From contig JAFQQN010000012.1 in the NCBI GenBank assembly GCA_017410605.1, forward strand, positions 124,001-188,000: DNA of 64,000 bases. The letters run 5' to 3'. Shown here piece by piece: positions 17,317 to 27,132 of the stretch; position 1 is the stretch's first letter, and every line of letters starts with the position of its first letter. Source of the DNA: Clostridia bacterium. GTDB lineage: Bacteria; Bacillota; Clostridia; Oscillospirales; Acutalibacteraceae. The position numbers were made by a program, and so were the translations under genes. The notes beneath the pieces were generated by a model. That model was not told the origin of the DNA. It made no database searches and saw only the letters and a list, made by a program, of their open reading frames with translations.

Positions 17317-18645
17317 TTATTCCTCCATTTGGCCTAAAAGGTCATATTCAATAACATCGTTAATTAAAACATTTACAAAGCTTCCAACTGTCAGCTTTTG
17401 CTCAGCCGTAAAGAAAACCTTTCCGTCAATATCGGGGGCATCGGCGGCGCTTCTGCCAAAGAAGCATTTAATATAACTGTCATAGCCCTCTACCAAAACC
17501 TCCACGGTTTTTCCTATTTTTTTCTCATTCTTTTCCTCGGCTATGGTCATTTGGTCGTTCATAATGTTTTCGCTTCGGTCAAACCTTACCTGCATATCCA
17601 CTTGGTTTTCAAACTCAGCCGCAGGGGTGTCCTCCTCGGCAGAATATGCAAAACAACCAAGACGGTCAAAGCGTATTTTTCTTACAAACTCGCATAGTTC
17701 GGTAAAATCTTCCTCGCTTTCACCGGGAAAGCCGGTAATAAGTGAGGTGCGAAGAGTAACCTCGGGTAGCTTTTTGCGAATATTTTCTATAAGATTTTCA
17801 AGCTGCTCTTTGTTGCCTCTTCTATTCATTCTTTTAAGAATTTTATCACTGCAGTGCTGAATGGGAATGTCTAAATAAGGAACAAGCTTTTTTTCACTCG
17901 CCATTAACTCTAAAAGCTCGTCGGTTATTTTATCGGGGTAGGTGTAAAGGGTTCTTATCCAATGAAGTCCCTCTATTTTGCAAAGCTCTCTTAAAAGCTG
18001 AGCAAGACTGGGCTTTCCGTAAATATCGGCTCCGTAATTTGTTGTGTCCTGTGCAACTACCACAAGCTCTTTTACACCGCCCTGGGCCAAAGCTTTAGCC
18101 TGGGAAACACATTCTTCTATAGGTAGGCTTCTGAAAGGGCCTCTAATATCGGGAATGGCACAGTATGTACAGCGGTTGCTACAGCCCTCTGCAACCTTTA
18201 AATATGCTGTATAAAAGGGTGTGGTAAGAATACGGTCACCCAACAGAGAAAGCTTTTCCTTTTCGGGGAAGCTTTCTTCACCCTTGCCATTAAGGGCAGC
18301 ATTAACAATATCTACAATATCATCATTAGCGCCAATGCCGACAACGGCATCAACCTCAGGCATTTCTTTTTTTATTTGCTCTTTATACCTTTCGGCAAGA
18401 CAGCCTGTAACAATAAGTGCCTCTAGCTTTCCGGTCTCTTTGTATCCTGCTACCTCAACAATGTTTTCAATAGCTTCACTTTTGGCTGATTCAATAAAAC
18501 CACAGGTATTAACAATAATAACCTCGGCCTTTTCCTCCTCGGCGGTAATTTCATACCCCGCCTCTTTAAGCTTAAAAAGCAACCTTTCGGCGTCTACCTG
18601 GTTTTTGGGACACCCCAAAGAAACCATACCAATTTTTTTAGACAT
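17317..18645 (-). CDS. rimO: Ribosomal protein S12 methylthiotransferase
   Basis: A 442-residue radical SAM enzyme that methylthiolates an aspartate of ribosomal protein S12. N-terminal UPF0004 domain cysteines are at SLGCPKNQVD, NTCGFIESA and TGCLAERY; the radical SAM motif is GCSNRCTYCAIP with the CxxxCxxC pattern; a TRAM domain closes the protein. The IRGPFRS sequence after the cluster motif separates RimO from MiaB. It overlaps the end of recX by eight bases. Confidence 0.95.
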   Translation of the reverse strand: MSKKIGMVSLGCPKNQVDAERLLFKLKEAGYEITAEEEKAEVIIVNTCGFIESAKSEAIENIVEVAGYKETGKLEALIVTGCLAERYKEQIKKEMPEVDAVVGIGANDDIVDIVNAALNGKGEESFPEKEKLSLLGDRILTTPFYTAYLKVAEGCSNRCTYCAIPDIRGPFRSLPIEECVSQAKALAQGGVKELVVVAQDTTNYGADIYGKPSLAQLLRELCKIEGLHWIRTLYTYPDKITDELLELMASEKKLVPYLDIPIQHCSDKILKRMNRRGNKEQLENLIENIRKKLPEVTLRTSLITGFPGESEEDFTELCEFVRKIRFDRLGCFAYSAEEDTPAAEFENQVDMQVRFDRSENIMNDQMTIAEEKNEKKIGKTVEVLVEGYDSYIKCFFGRSAADAPDIDGKVFFTAEQKLTVGSFVNVLINDVIEYDLLGQMEE

Positions 18646-19288
18646 TTATATCCTCTTTCTTTGAAAACTCGTTAAGAGCAGTTTTTATATCTGAATAACC
18701 AAACCCACGCCTGTAAAGAGCCGCCACAGTTTTGCGAACCTGCTCATCGTTGCCCAATTTGTTTTTATATTTGGTTTTTAAAAGCTCTAGCACCGCTATG
18801 CTTTCATCGTATTCCCGTTCTGATAATACCTCTTTAGCCATATCAAGAGGCACACCCTTCTGGAGCATTTTACCTACAGCCGCCCGTTTAGAAACCTTGC
18901 GGTTTGAAAGCAATAAGGCATAATTTTCTGCAAACCGACGGTCGTTAACATAACCCTTTTTCACCATTTGGGCTACCGCAAAGGCAGCGGCTTTTTCGCT
19001 AAAATTACGGCACAGCTTTTCGAAAAGGGCTTTTTCGGTGGTATCGGCTTTAGAAAGATACCATACTGCCCTTTCCTTGGCTCTATAGCTTTCGCTTACC
19101 AAAACAAGCTCTTTTATCTCTTCATTAGAAAGCTCACAGCCTATTTCTATATTACAACGGCGCAAAATTTCACGGTCTATTAAAAGCTTATTGCCCTCAT
19201 ACTCTGCCTCATTAATTTTTTCAGGCTCGGGCAAAAGGCTGACCGCCGCAAGGTGCCGGCGGCGTACCTCAATATTTACAACCCTCAT
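18638..19288 (-). CDS. recX: Regulatory protein RecX
   Basis: A 216-residue helical protein that binds RecA filaments and modulates their activity. It shows the RecX pattern: repeated three-helix units with AKERAVWYLSKADTTEKALFEKL, LVKKGYVNDRRFAENYA-like and a third repeat near LKTKYKNK. The N-terminal part before residue 70 is a less conserved extension. The ATG overlaps the recA stop by one base (TAATG), so translation is coupled, which fits its role as a RecA partner. Confidence 0.9.
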   Translation of the reverse strand: MRVVNIEVRRRHLAAVSLLPEPEKINEAEYEGNKLLIDREILRRCNIEIGCELSNEEIKELVLVSESYRAKERAVWYLSKADTTEKALFEKLCRNFSEKAAAFAVAQMVKKGYVNDRRFAENYALLLSNRKVSKRAAVGKMLQKGVPLDMAKEVLSEREYDESIAVLELLKTKYKNKLGNDEQVRKTVAALYRRGFGYSDIKTALNEFSKKEDINV

Positions 19289-20436
19289 TAATCGTCAACT
19301 GCAACGTCAATGCTTATGCGCTTTTTAGGTGCGGCGGCTACCGGCTCAGCGCCTACCGGTAAAATTTCCGGCTCGCCTTTTTCATTGTTATCGGCACTGC
19401 CAAGCACCTGCTGATTAGTTTTCTTTGCGGCCTCTATAATCTTAGCGGCAATCTCCTCAGCAATATCAGGATTCTCTAAAAGGAAGTTTTTGGCGTTATC
19501 CCTACCTTGACCCAAACGAAGCTCACCGTAATAAAAATAAGCTCCCGAACGTTTAATGAAGCCATATGTATCGCCCAGGTCTAAAATTTCGCCCTCTCTG
19601 GAAATGCCCTTGCCATACATAATATCAAACTCGGCAGTTTTAAAGGGAGGGGCTACCTTGTTTTTAACAACCTTAATCTTGGTTCTGCTGCCTATCATTT
19701 CACTGCCGTTTTTAAGAGTTTCGGCCTTTCTTATGTCAAGTCTAACACTGGCATAAAACTTGAGCGCACGGCCACCGGTTGTTGTTTCGGTAGGACCATA
19801 CATTACTCCTATTTTTTCTCTTAACTGGTTAATGAAAATAGCAACGCAGTTATATTTAGAAATTGCACCCGCCAACATTCTAAGTGACTGTGACATAAGC
19901 CTTGCCTGTAGACCAACGTGGGAGTCACCAATATCGCCCTCAATTTCGGCTTTGGGAACCAAAGCGGCAACCGAGTCTACAACAATAATATCAATAGCGC
20001 CTGAGCGAACAAGCGCATCGGTTATTTCAAGTGCCTGTTCACCTGTGTCGGGCTGAGAAACCAAAAGCTGGTTAATATCTACACCAAGTGCGGCGGCATA
20101 AACCGGGTCCAAGGCGTGTTCAACGTCAATAAAAGCGGCCTGTCCACCGGCTTTTTGAGCCTCTGCCACAGCGTGGAGAGCAACGGTGGTTTTACCCGAA
20201 GATTCGGGGCCGTACATTTCTATAATTCTTCCCTTGGGAAGACCGCCTATTCCAAGTGCCATATCTAAAGATAAAGAGCCTGTTGGAATATGCTCAACAT
20301 TCATTGAAACATTTTCGCCAAGACGCATTACCGCGCCCTTGCCATACTGTTTTTCAAGCTGTTCTAAGGCAGATTTTAGCGCCTTTTCCTTATCTGATAC
20401 AGGGGGATTGATTGGGGTTGCTTTTGCTTTAGCCAT
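19288..20436 (-). CDS. recA: Recombinase RecA
   Basis: A 382-residue DNA-dependent ATPase for homologous recombination and SOS induction. Walker [10 protein letters not shown] begins near residue 76; Walker B is [14 protein letters not shown]; loop L2 region [13 protein letters not shown] is intact. The C-terminal tail is slightly long and ends in an acidic DVAVDD. I see no LexA-type (GAAC...GTTC) box in the short 35-base gap before it, so it is probably transcribed from the upstream genes as well. Confidence 0.98.
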   Translation of the reverse strand: MAKAKATPINPPVSDKEKALKSALEQLEKQYGKGAVMRLGENVSMNVEHIPTGSLSLDMALGIGGLPKGRIIEMYGPESSGKTTVALHAVAEAQKAGGQAAFIDVEHALDPVYAAALGVDINQLLVSQPDTGEQALEITDALVRSGAIDIIVVDSVAALVPKAEIEGDIGDSHVGLQARLMSQSLRMLAGAISKYNCVAIFINQLREKIGVMYGPTETTTGGRALKFYASVRLDIRKAETLKNGSEMIGSRTKIKVVKNKVAPPFKTAEFDIMYGKGISREGEILDLGDTYGFIKRSGAYFYYGELRLGQGRDNAKNFLLENPDIAEEIAAKIIEAAKKTNQQVLGSADNNEKGEPEILPVGAEPVAAAPKKRISIDVAVDD

Positions 20437-20471
20437 AAATTATTTCATTCCTTCCGATATATTATACTTTT

Positions 20472-21314
20472 TTATCCTTTTTTTATATCTCCAAATACCA
20501 CACGGTCATTGCCTGAAAAATCCTTTAAAATTTCTACATTTATAAAACCGTTGGCTTCTAAAATTTCTTTTACCTTCTCGCCTTGGTCAAAACCTATTTC
20601 ATAAATTATTCTTCCGCCTTTTTTTAGTAGCCTGTCAGTACGGGCGGTAATTTTTCTATAGAAATCCAGCCCATCATTGCCGCCGTCCAGAGCCATTTTA
20701 GGCTCTCTTTTAACCTCTTCGGCAAGACTTTTAATATCATCTGTAGGAATGTAGGGTGGATTGCATACAATTAAATCACATCTGTTAACAGGTATAAAAG
20801 ACAAAACATCCTCCATAACCGCCGTGCAATTACAAGGGTTGAGCTTTATATTTTGCCTTAAAAACCTAAAAGCTTTTTTACTTTTTTCTACCAAGGTAAC
20901 CTCGACCTTTGGGCAGTTTTTACCAATGGCAATACCCACAGCACCTGTTCCGGCGCAAAGGTCTAAAACATTTGCCTTGCTGTCAAGGGGGGCAAGATAT
21001 TCAAGCGCCGTATCTACCAACAATTCGGTGTCCGGCCTTGGAACAAGTACTCCCTTTCCAACCTTAAGGGGAATTGAATAAAACTCCCACTCACCAAGTA
21101 AATATTGAAGCGGAATCCCTTTTTTTCTTCGGCTTATTATTCGCTTTATTCTTATAAACTGACCTCTGCCGATTTTCTCTTTTGCCGAAAAAAGCAGCTT
21201 GGTTCTGTCGGTATCGGTAGCATAAATAAGAATTTCGGCGGCCTCAAAGGTTGCCGATTCGGTATAGAGCTCAAGCTCACTTATAATATATTTTTTTGCC
21301 TCGCCAATTGTCAA
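20472..21314 (-). CDS. prmC: Peptide chain release factor N5-glutamine methyltransferase
   Basis: A 280-residue SAM-dependent enzyme that methylates the GGQ glutamine of release factors. SAM motif VLDLCAGTGAVGIAIG and catalytic IVCNPPYIPTDD (NPPY) are clear, after an N-terminal helical domain with the GIPLQYLLGEWEF motif. The open frame extends 44 codons upstream into the DUF1385 gene, but that part is basic nonsense from the other frame. A TTG at 21314 overlaps the DUF1385 stop (TTGA), has AAGAAGG nearby, and gives the normal family length, so I take it as the start. Confidence 0.93.
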   Translation of the reverse strand: MTIGEAKKYIISELELYTESATFEAAEILIYATDTDRTKLLFSAKEKIGRGQFIRIKRIISRRKKGIPLQYLLGEWEFYSIPLKVGKGVLVPRPDTELLVDTALEYLAPLDSKANVLDLCAGTGAVGIAIGKNCPKVEVTLVEKSKKAFRFLRQNIKLNPCNCTAVMEDVLSFIPVNRCDLIVCNPPYIPTDDIKSLAEEVKREPKMALDGGNDGLDFYRKITARTDRLLKKGGRIIYEIGFDQGEKVKEILEANGFINVEILKDFSGNDRVVFGDIKKG

Positions 21315-22345
21315 TTTTCTAAACCTTCTTCGCTGTTTTCGGCCTCTTTTGAAGCCTCGCCCTCGGGCAGCACTGCAATAATAGAAGCTATTGCAACCTC
21401 TATCATATCGTCCTCGGGCTCTTTGGTTGTTAACCTTTGAACCCATAGCCCGGGCGCGGCAATAATTCGGGTTATTTTATTATCATATTTGCCACAAAGC
21501 TTTATAAGCTCATAGCCCACACCACAGCTCAAAGGTACCAACATAATTTTTATAAGCACCCACAAAATTCTGTACTTTGTAATACCGGGGAAAAGGGTGA
21601 CAGTTATAAGGCTTACCAAAATACTAACCACTAGCATTAATATCATAAAAGAGGTTCCGCAACGGGGGTGAAAGCGCATTTGCTTTCTTACGTTATCAAC
21701 AGTTAACTCTAAACCCTTTTCAAGGCAAAAAATAGTTTTATGTTCCGCACCGTGGTACATAAACACCCTTTTAATATCGTTCATTTTAGAAACAGCGGCT
21801 ATGTAACCCACGAAAACAGCAATCTTAAGCACTCCCTCAAAAAGGGGACGAAGTTTGTCAGGGGTTGCACCATTTGTAACAAACTCTAACCCATCAAAAA
21901 GCAGGGCCGGAACATACATAAAAAGGAAGAAGGATAAAACAACACCTAAAACCGAGCCTACAATCATTGCTATGTTTATAATTAGGCTTTCTTTCTTCTT
22001 TTTTTCCTTTGTTTTTTGCTCTTTTTCTTCTGCGCTAAGGTTTTCGACTTTATTTTTGTTTTCCTCCTCTAAATCGGTCATACCCGATTTATCAGCGGAA
22101 TACATAAGTGCCTTGTAGCCCTCTATCATAGATTCTATAAGGTTTACCACACCCCTTATAAGAAAGGCTCCGAAAATAGGATATTTATCTTTAAGATGCT
22201 TCTCTTCAACATATTTAATATCAATCTCTTTTTCGGGGGTTCTCACAGCAATGGCGGTTTTCTCCGGCCCTTTCATCATAATGCCCTCAATAAGGGCCTG
22301 GCCGCCTACAGAAAATTTCTTTTTAACTCTCAGCAATAGTATCAC
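21311..22345 (-). CDS. DUF1385 family membrane protein
   Basis: A 344-residue protein of the DUF1385/YqhQ family: FSVGGQALIEGIMMKGP at the N-terminus, GVVNLIESMIEGYKALMYSA, the YHGAEHKTIFCLE motif and RFHPRCGTSFM. Four to five membrane helices lie in the middle and C-terminal part, with a charged Lys/Glu-rich insertion near residues 90-115. Function is unknown; the gene is very often next to prmC in Firmicutes, as here. The start is GTG at 22345 behind AAAGGAG, inside the 3' end of the kinase gene, giving a 23-base overlap. Confidence 0.85.
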   Translation of the reverse strand: MILLLRVKKKFSVGGQALIEGIMMKGPEKTAIAVRTPEKEIDIKYVEEKHLKDKYPIFGAFLIRGVVNLIESMIEGYKALMYSADKSGMTDLEEENKNKVENLSAEEKEQKTKEKKKKESLIINIAMIVGSVLGVVLSFFLFMYVPALLFDGLEFVTNGATPDKLRPLFEGVLKIAVFVGYIAAVSKMNDIKRVFMYHGAEHKTIFCLEKGLELTVDNVRKQMRFHPRCGTSFMILMLVVSILVSLITVTLFPGITKYRILWVLIKIMLVPLSCGVGYELIKLCGKYDNKITRIIAAPGLWVQRLTTKEPEDDMIEVAIASIIAVLPEGEASKEAENSEEGLEN

Positions 22346-23876
22346 CGTTCTCCTTTATTTCCATTAGGTCAATATTTTCTTCGCTTTTAGACTCTTCAAT
22401 AACGGCCTTTTCGGGAGGAAATTCAACAACAGCCGTCTTTTCGGCCTGTTCAAGCTCAGTCTTAGAAGCAACAGGTAACACCACTGTAACGGTGGTTCCC
22501 ACACCCTCTTTGCTTTCAATAAATAAAAGGCCGTTATGCTGTTTTATTATTTCGTCGGCAACGGCAAGGCCTATACCCGAACCGCGCACCGTTGTGTTAG
22601 ACTTAAAGAATTTTTCCTTAACATGGTCAATATCCTGTTCGGGAATTCCCACGCCGGTGTCAATAACCTTAATGTGAATACAGTTTTCCTCTTCATAAGC
22701 TTCTACAAGAACGTGGCCGCCCTCGTTAGAATATTTTACTGCATTATCAATAATGTTAATAAACACCTGCTTTAGTCTATCCGGGTCGCCCATAACCTTT
22801 TTAAGGTTCCCCGAACAAACATAATCTAGCTTAACATTCAGCTTTTTAACAATTTCAACATACATATCGGCGGCCTGTCTAAGTCCTACCGAAATATCTA
22901 TAATTCGTTTATTAACAGACAGTCTGCCCGACTGCATACGTGAAAAATCTAAAAGGTCCTCTACAAGGCCGGAAAGCCTGTCAGCTTCGCTTAAAATAAC
23001 ATCTAATCCCTTTGAAACAAGCTCATCATCACTGCCAAGTGACATACGGGCAGTTTCTCCCCAACCTCTTATAGCAGTAAGGGGTGTTCTAAGCTCATGT
23101 GATACCGAAGAAATAAAGCTGTTTTTTAGTGTTTCGGCCTGACCCAGTTCACTTGCCATATAATTAATGGCATCGCAAAGCTCACCAATTTCATCGCCCT
23201 TTTTGTTAATTTCCAAACGGGACTTAAAATCGCCCATGGCAATTTTTCTAGCCACATTACTAACGGCCTGAACCGGCTGAACTATAGATTTGATAAAATA
23301 TAGTCCCGAAAGTGCGGCAAAAAGCATAACACCAAGGCCAATAAGAATACACACAATCACCAATGACCATATATGGCGGTTAACACCTGCCAAAGAAATT
23401 ACCCAACGGACTGCACCGTTAGAGCCTGTACCGTAATCGCCTAAAATTGTGGTTCGCGCCATAACCCATTCGCCTGTTTTTAAGGCTCCTGTCCACATTG
23501 CTGTGTCAGACTGAGAATTAAGCGCCGAGGTGTAATCGGGCATTTCGGTTTCCACCGGCTCAAACCCATTTGTGGTTATAATAACCTTGCCCTTGCGGTC
23601 AATAATTTGCACCTCTATTTTATCTTTGTGCTCAAAATTTTCTACATACTGCCGTGCAGCTGCTCTAAAATCGCTTTCGGAAACGGTAGCCAAAAGGGTA
23701 AAGCCCTGGCAAAGCTCATTAGCGTTGCTGTGGGCCATTTCGTAATAATACATACGAATAAAAACGGCCAGAAAAATTTCAACTATAATTACTGCTATGG
23801 CAATAACCGTTATAACATTTAAAAGCCAACGCTTGGTTATGCCCTGCAGTTTAAATTTTAAATCAAGCTTTTTCAA
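22323..23876 (-). CDS. Membrane sensor histidine kinase
   Basis: A 517-residue two-component sensor. Membrane helix one spans about residues 19-41, an extracytoplasmic sensor domain 42-168, helix two 170-195, then HAMP (about 195-250), the phospho-acceptor domain with His260 in SVSHELRTPL, and the ATP-binding domain with NAVKY (N box), DTGVGIP (G1) and GSGIGLAV (G2). A Glu-rich tail of about 45 residues follows. It is the partner of the response regulator 62 bases upstream. The architecture is PhoR/ResE/WalK-like, but the signal is unknown; the lipoprotein ahead of the operon is a candidate accessory. Confidence 0.93.
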   Translation of the reverse strand: MKKLDLKFKLQGITKRWLLNVITVIAIAVIIVEIFLAVFIRMYYYEMAHSNANELCQGFTLLATVSESDFRAAARQYVENFEHKDKIEVQIIDRKGKVIITTNGFEPVETEMPDYTSALNSQSDTAMWTGALKTGEWVMARTTILGDYGTGSNGAVRWVISLAGVNRHIWSLVIVCILIGLGVMLFAALSGLYFIKSIVQPVQAVSNVARKIAMGDFKSRLEINKKGDEIGELCDAINYMASELGQAETLKNSFISSVSHELRTPLTAIRGWGETARMSLGSDDELVSKGLDVILSEADRLSGLVEDLLDFSRMQSGRLSVNKRIIDISVGLRQAADMYVEIVKKLNVKLDYVCSGNLKKVMGDPDRLKQVFINIIDNAVKYSNEGGHVLVEAYEEENCIHIKVIDTGVGIPEQDIDHVKEKFFKSNTTVRGSGIGLAVADEIIKQHNGLLFIESKEGVGTTVTVVLPVASKTELEQAEKTAVVEFPPEKAVIEESKSEENIDLMEIKENGDTIAES

Positions 23877-23938
23877 AGCGGCTACCTCTCCTTTCTTTAT
23901 AAACTGTTGTTAAATGCAACCTTAATCTGCACAAATTT

Positions 23939-24649
23939 TTAAGCACCCTGGTTAGTGTTCCATTTATAACCCATACCCCAAACAGTCATTAAATATTTAG
24001 GTCTTGAGGGGTCGTCTTCTATTTTAATTCTAAGCCTTCTAATATTAACATCAACTATTTTTTCTTCACCGAAATATTCTTCTCCCCAAACGCGGTTTAA
24101 AATATCGGTACGGTCTAAGGCGGTGTCGGGATTGGTGAAAAAATATTCAATAATTTGAAATTCAACCTGTGTCAGTTCAATGTTGCGGTTGTTTTTAGCA
24201 AGTGTTCGTCTTCTTATATTAAGAGTAAACTCACCAAGCTTAATTTCATCACTATTTTGCTTTTTGGGTGCCACACGTTGAGTATCAACCCTGCGGTAAA
24301 GTGAATCAACCCTGGCCAGAAGCTCTGCAGGGGAAAAGGGCTTGGTAATGTAATCGTCTGCGCCTAGCATTAAACCACTGATTTTATCCATCTCTTGAGT
24401 GCGGGCGGTAAGCATAATTATACCCAGTGAGGGTGAACGGCGGCGAAGCTCCTTACAAAGGGTAAGTCCATCCATACCCGGCATTGAAATATCTAAAAGA
24501 GCAATATCAAAATCGCCCTGCTCTTCATAAATCTGCAAGGCTTCATCACCGTTTGAGGCCTCAACTGTTTCATAACCAACCCTTCTAAGGTTAATTACCT
24601 CAAACTCTCTTATAGCAACTTCATCTTCTACAACAAGAATTTTTTTCAT
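23939..24649 (-). CDS. OmpR/PhoB-family response regulator
   Basis: A 236-residue DNA-binding regulator. The receiver domain has the acidic pair in VEDE, phospho-acceptor Asp53 in IALLDISMPGMDG, a conserved Thr (MLTAR) and Lys (YITKPF). The C-terminal winged helix starts near residue 130, with LTQVEFQIIEYFF and VDVNIRRLRIKIEDDP. It should be phosphorylated by the kinase encoded next in the operon. Its target genes cannot be deduced from the window. Confidence 0.95.
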   Translation of the reverse strand: MKKILVVEDEVAIREFEVINLRRVGYETVEASNGDEALQIYEEQGDFDIALLDISMPGMDGLTLCKELRRRSPSLGIIMLTARTQEMDKISGLMLGADDYITKPFSPAELLARVDSLYRRVDTQRVAPKKQNSDEIKLGEFTLNIRRRTLAKNNRNIELTQVEFQIIEYFFTNPDTALDRTDILNRVWGEEYFGEEKIVDVNIRRLRIKIEDDPSRPKYLMTVWGMGYKWNTNQGA

Positions 24650-24733
24650 ATTAATGCCCTTCCTTTTGTTTGGAAAAGAAATTTATAAGCTATAGCAAGG
24701 CTTAAACGCCTTGGCTATAAATATAAACTCAAG

Positions 24734-26080
24734 TTAACCAATAATGTGCACCAGCGTTTTAATTTCATCCAGGCTGGTTTTTTCTTCCCCCTGATGATTG
24801 CCAACGGCGGCAACATAAACCAGGTTTCCACCTCTTGCCACCTCGCTGTACGCTTCAAGACCGTTGTTTGATTTATCCCACTCTGCATCGGTTACGGTAC
24901 GTAGTTTGAAAAGTTCACCTAGTTTTGTCCCGTTTTCAGTATCCCACACAAAAACTGTGTACTGCCTGGATTCTACATTTGTTTCAATGGTTGTTTTGCC
25001 AAACCATCTTATAGGTATTTCAAGATAATATCCGTCACTGTAATTCATTGCAGCAAAAAGGGTTACGGTAAAATTAATACCGTCGAACCCACACCATTTT
25101 ACCATACCTGCCACAGGCTGAGAGGTTTCGCCTGGAATATAGCTTAACTGTGATTCAATTATAGGAATATCATATATGCCATCAGAGTTAATATCCGTAC
25201 AAAGGGTTGCGGAATTTCTATATGTTAATAACCCACCGTTTTCACCTGCCACAAGATCGGCGCGGCTTAGCTTACCCGACTGCAGGGAAAGAATTTCTGT
25301 ATGAGTTCCGTTTCCTATGGCGGCATCTATAAATACCGCCGGTTTTCCGTTTGAAAGCTTAGTGGCCACAGGCTCATAAAAGTAGGTTACGCTTCCGTCA
25401 AGCTTACAGCTTCCAAGGTCATACAGGTCGTTAGCATCAAGCCCATAAAGCTTGGCTGTTGCAATCCCCTCTCCCGAATTGTGATTTAGTACCAACAGCT
25501 GTTTTTTTTCGCTCTGCTCTAAGGCACTACAAATTATTTTTGTATAGGCCTCTTGCATAAGGGGAACAAGGGAAAGACCCTTTATTTGGTAAACCGTAAC
25601 CCTTTTGTCTACGTTACCGTAAACATTCCAGCCAACAATAATCTCGCTGATTCCGTCGTCGTTCATATCTGACAAAATAACCTTTTCAACGCCCACGGCC
25701 GCCATAGTAGAATCACTTATAGAAAGCCAACTGTCGTCTACCTTTTTCATAAGGTTAAGGTGCATTGTTGCCACATTGTCGCTAGATAGGGTGCTGTAAA
25801 AAGCAAGGGCAAATTCTTTTTCCCCCGCCTCCATTAAATCAGCCATAATGTAGGCCGAACGGTAATCACCGTCTGTAGGATATTTCAGAGTAAATTTTTC
25901 TTCTACACTTTCCTCTAAAGCCTGTCTTATATCAAGCATATCACCGGCAGGTTTTGGGGGTACGAGAAAATCCTCAGTAGTAAAATCTACATTGGCTACA
26001 CAACCGCAAAGACTAAGGGCAATGCCCATAGAAAGCAAAACCGAAACAAAACTTTTAAAAGTGTTTTTTACAGCATTCAT
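24734..26080 (-). CDS. Lipoprotein with aspartate-rich loops, operon partner of a two-component system
   Basis: A 448-residue protein I do not recognise as a named family. Residues 1-27 form a lipoprotein signal ending LCGC (Cys27). The mature part looks beta-rich, with two DxNxDG-like loops (DMNDDGISEII near residue 135 and DINSDGIYDIP near 290) that resemble the calcium loops of FG-GAP/VCBS propeller repeats. It is the first gene before the response regulator and kinase, 84 bases apart. A surface sensor or regulator of the kinase is possible, but this is inferred from position only. Confidence 0.75.
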   Translation of the reverse strand: MNAVKNTFKSFVSVLLSMGIALSLCGCVANVDFTTEDFLVPPKPAGDMLDIRQALEESVEEKFTLKYPTDGDYRSAYIMADLMEAGEKEFALAFYSTLSSDNVATMHLNLMKKVDDSWLSISDSTMAAVGVEKVILSDMNDDGISEIIVGWNVYGNVDKRVTVYQIKGLSLVPLMQEAYTKIICSALEQSEKKQLLVLNHNSGEGIATAKLYGLDANDLYDLGSCKLDGSVTYFYEPVATKLSNGKPAVFIDAAIGNGTHTEILSLQSGKLSRADLVAGENGGLLTYRNSATLCTDINSDGIYDIPIIESQLSYIPGETSQPVAGMVKWCGFDGINFTVTLFAAMNYSDGYYLEIPIRWFGKTTIETNVESRQYTVFVWDTENGTKLGELFKLRTVTDAEWDKSNNGLEAYSEVARGGNLVYVAAVGNHQGEEKTSLDEIKTLVHIIG

Positions 26081-26215
26081 AGCACTATTTGCCCTTTCCT
26101 TAGTTTTTGTTATAATTATTCAATCTATTTTAACACACTTTAATAAAAAAATAAAGTAAAAAGCGAAAAAATTTACGGTAAGTTAAAAATAGTTTTCAAA
26201 CCTTACATTTTTGTA

Positions 26216-26244
26216 TTGACAAATTTGGTTTTTCGTCATAGAAT
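26216..26244 (+). promoter_or_regulatory. Promoter of the FMN riboswitch-ribU unit
   Basis: Exact TTGACA, a 17-base spacer and TAGAAT, ending about 20 bases before the riboswitch. Confidence 0.8.
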
Positions 26245-26262
26245 ATATAAAAATTAATATTC

Positions 26263-26452
26263 TTCGGGGCGGGGTGTAATTCCCCACCGACGGTGATTAA
26301 GGTTGTAGCCGGTTAGTTGGGTTTTTAACCTGATGCTTGAGCAAATAATAACCTTATAAGTCCGTGAACCGCTTTGCGGCCGATTTGGTGAAATTCCAAA
26401 ACCGACGGTAATCAACTGTGTTTAGTTGTCAGTCCGGATGAGAGAAGAAGCA
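26263..26452 (+). ncRNA. FMN riboswitch (RFN element)
   Basis: All main conserved blocks are present in order: GGGGCGGGGTGTAATTCCCC at the 5' side, ACCGACGGTGATTAAG, AGCCGG, TAAGTCCGTGAACCG, GAAATTCCAAAACCGACGGT, and finally CAGTCCGGATGAGAGAAGAA. A hairpin with a T6 run follows immediately before the ribU ribosome binding site. FMN binding is therefore expected to stop transcription and shut off riboflavin uptake. Confidence 0.97.
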
Positions 26453-26466
26453 GTGTTTTACTACAC

Positions 26467-26496
26467 GCCCCATAGCTATTGCTATGGGGCTTTTTT
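26467..26496 (+). terminator. Terminator of the FMN riboswitch
   Basis: Ten-pair stem GCCCCATAGC/GCTATGGGGC with loop TATT and a T6 run. The ribU Shine-Dalgarno AGGAGGA starts directly after it. Confidence 0.93.
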
Positions 26497-26508
26497 AGGA
26501 GGATTTTT

Positions 26509-27111
26509 ATGACAAACAGTAAAATAGGTTTAACAAAATACATATCGGTAGTAGGCATTATGAGTGCAATAGGCTTTGTTTTAATGATGCTGGAGTTTCC
26601 TTTGCCATTTCTTATTCCCGGTTTTATTAAGTTTGATTTTTCAGAGCTTCCGGCACTTATAACAGCCTTTGCCTACGGCCCCCTTTCTGGTGTTTTGGTA
26701 TGCCTTGTTAAAAATTTGCTTCACCTGTTTTTCACAACCTCTGCCGGTGTGGGTGAGCTTTCAAACTTTATTTTAGGTGCAATTTTTACCGGGGTTGCAG
26801 GTGTTATATATAAGGCAGGTAAAAGCCGAAAATCGGCCCTTATAGGCTCGGTCGTAGGTGCAATTACTATGGCCGCTATCAGCGTTTTTACCAACTATTT
26901 TGTTGTTTACCCCTGTTTCGAGGTTATTTATGGTATGCCAATGGAGGCTATTGTGGGTGCATACAAGCTTCTTTTACCCTCGGCTGACACCCTTTTAAAA
27001 GCTCTTGTTATTTTCAACTTTCCTTTCAATTTTGCAAAAGGAATAATAGATGCCGCAATATGCTTTGCGGTTTATAAAAAGCTTTCGCCAATTCTTAAAA
27101 TAAGAAAATAA
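26509..27111 (+). CDS. ribU: Riboflavin ECF transporter substrate-binding subunit
   Basis: A 200-residue integral membrane protein, the S component that binds riboflavin and associates with the shared ECF energy module (not encoded here). About six hydrophobic helices are visible; conserved RibU-type features include IMSAIGFVLMMLEFPLP, FIKFDFSELPALITAFAYGP and VKNLLHLFFTTSAGVGELSNF. The start is ATG 26509 with AGGAGGA; an upstream in-frame ATG lies within the terminator stem and is rejected. The FMN riboswitch in front confirms the substrate. Confidence 0.95.
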   Translation: MTNSKIGLTKYISVVGIMSAIGFVLMMLEFPLPFLIPGFIKFDFSELPALITAFAYGPLSGVLVCLVKNLLHLFFTTSAGVGELSNFILGAIFTGVAGVIYKAGKSRKSALIGSVVGAITMAAISVFTNYFVVYPCFEVIYGMPMEAIVGAYKLLLPSADTLLKALVIFNFPFNFAKGIIDAAICFAVYKKLSPILKIRK

Positions 27112-27132
27112 AGACAATTTTAATTTTTTCTC

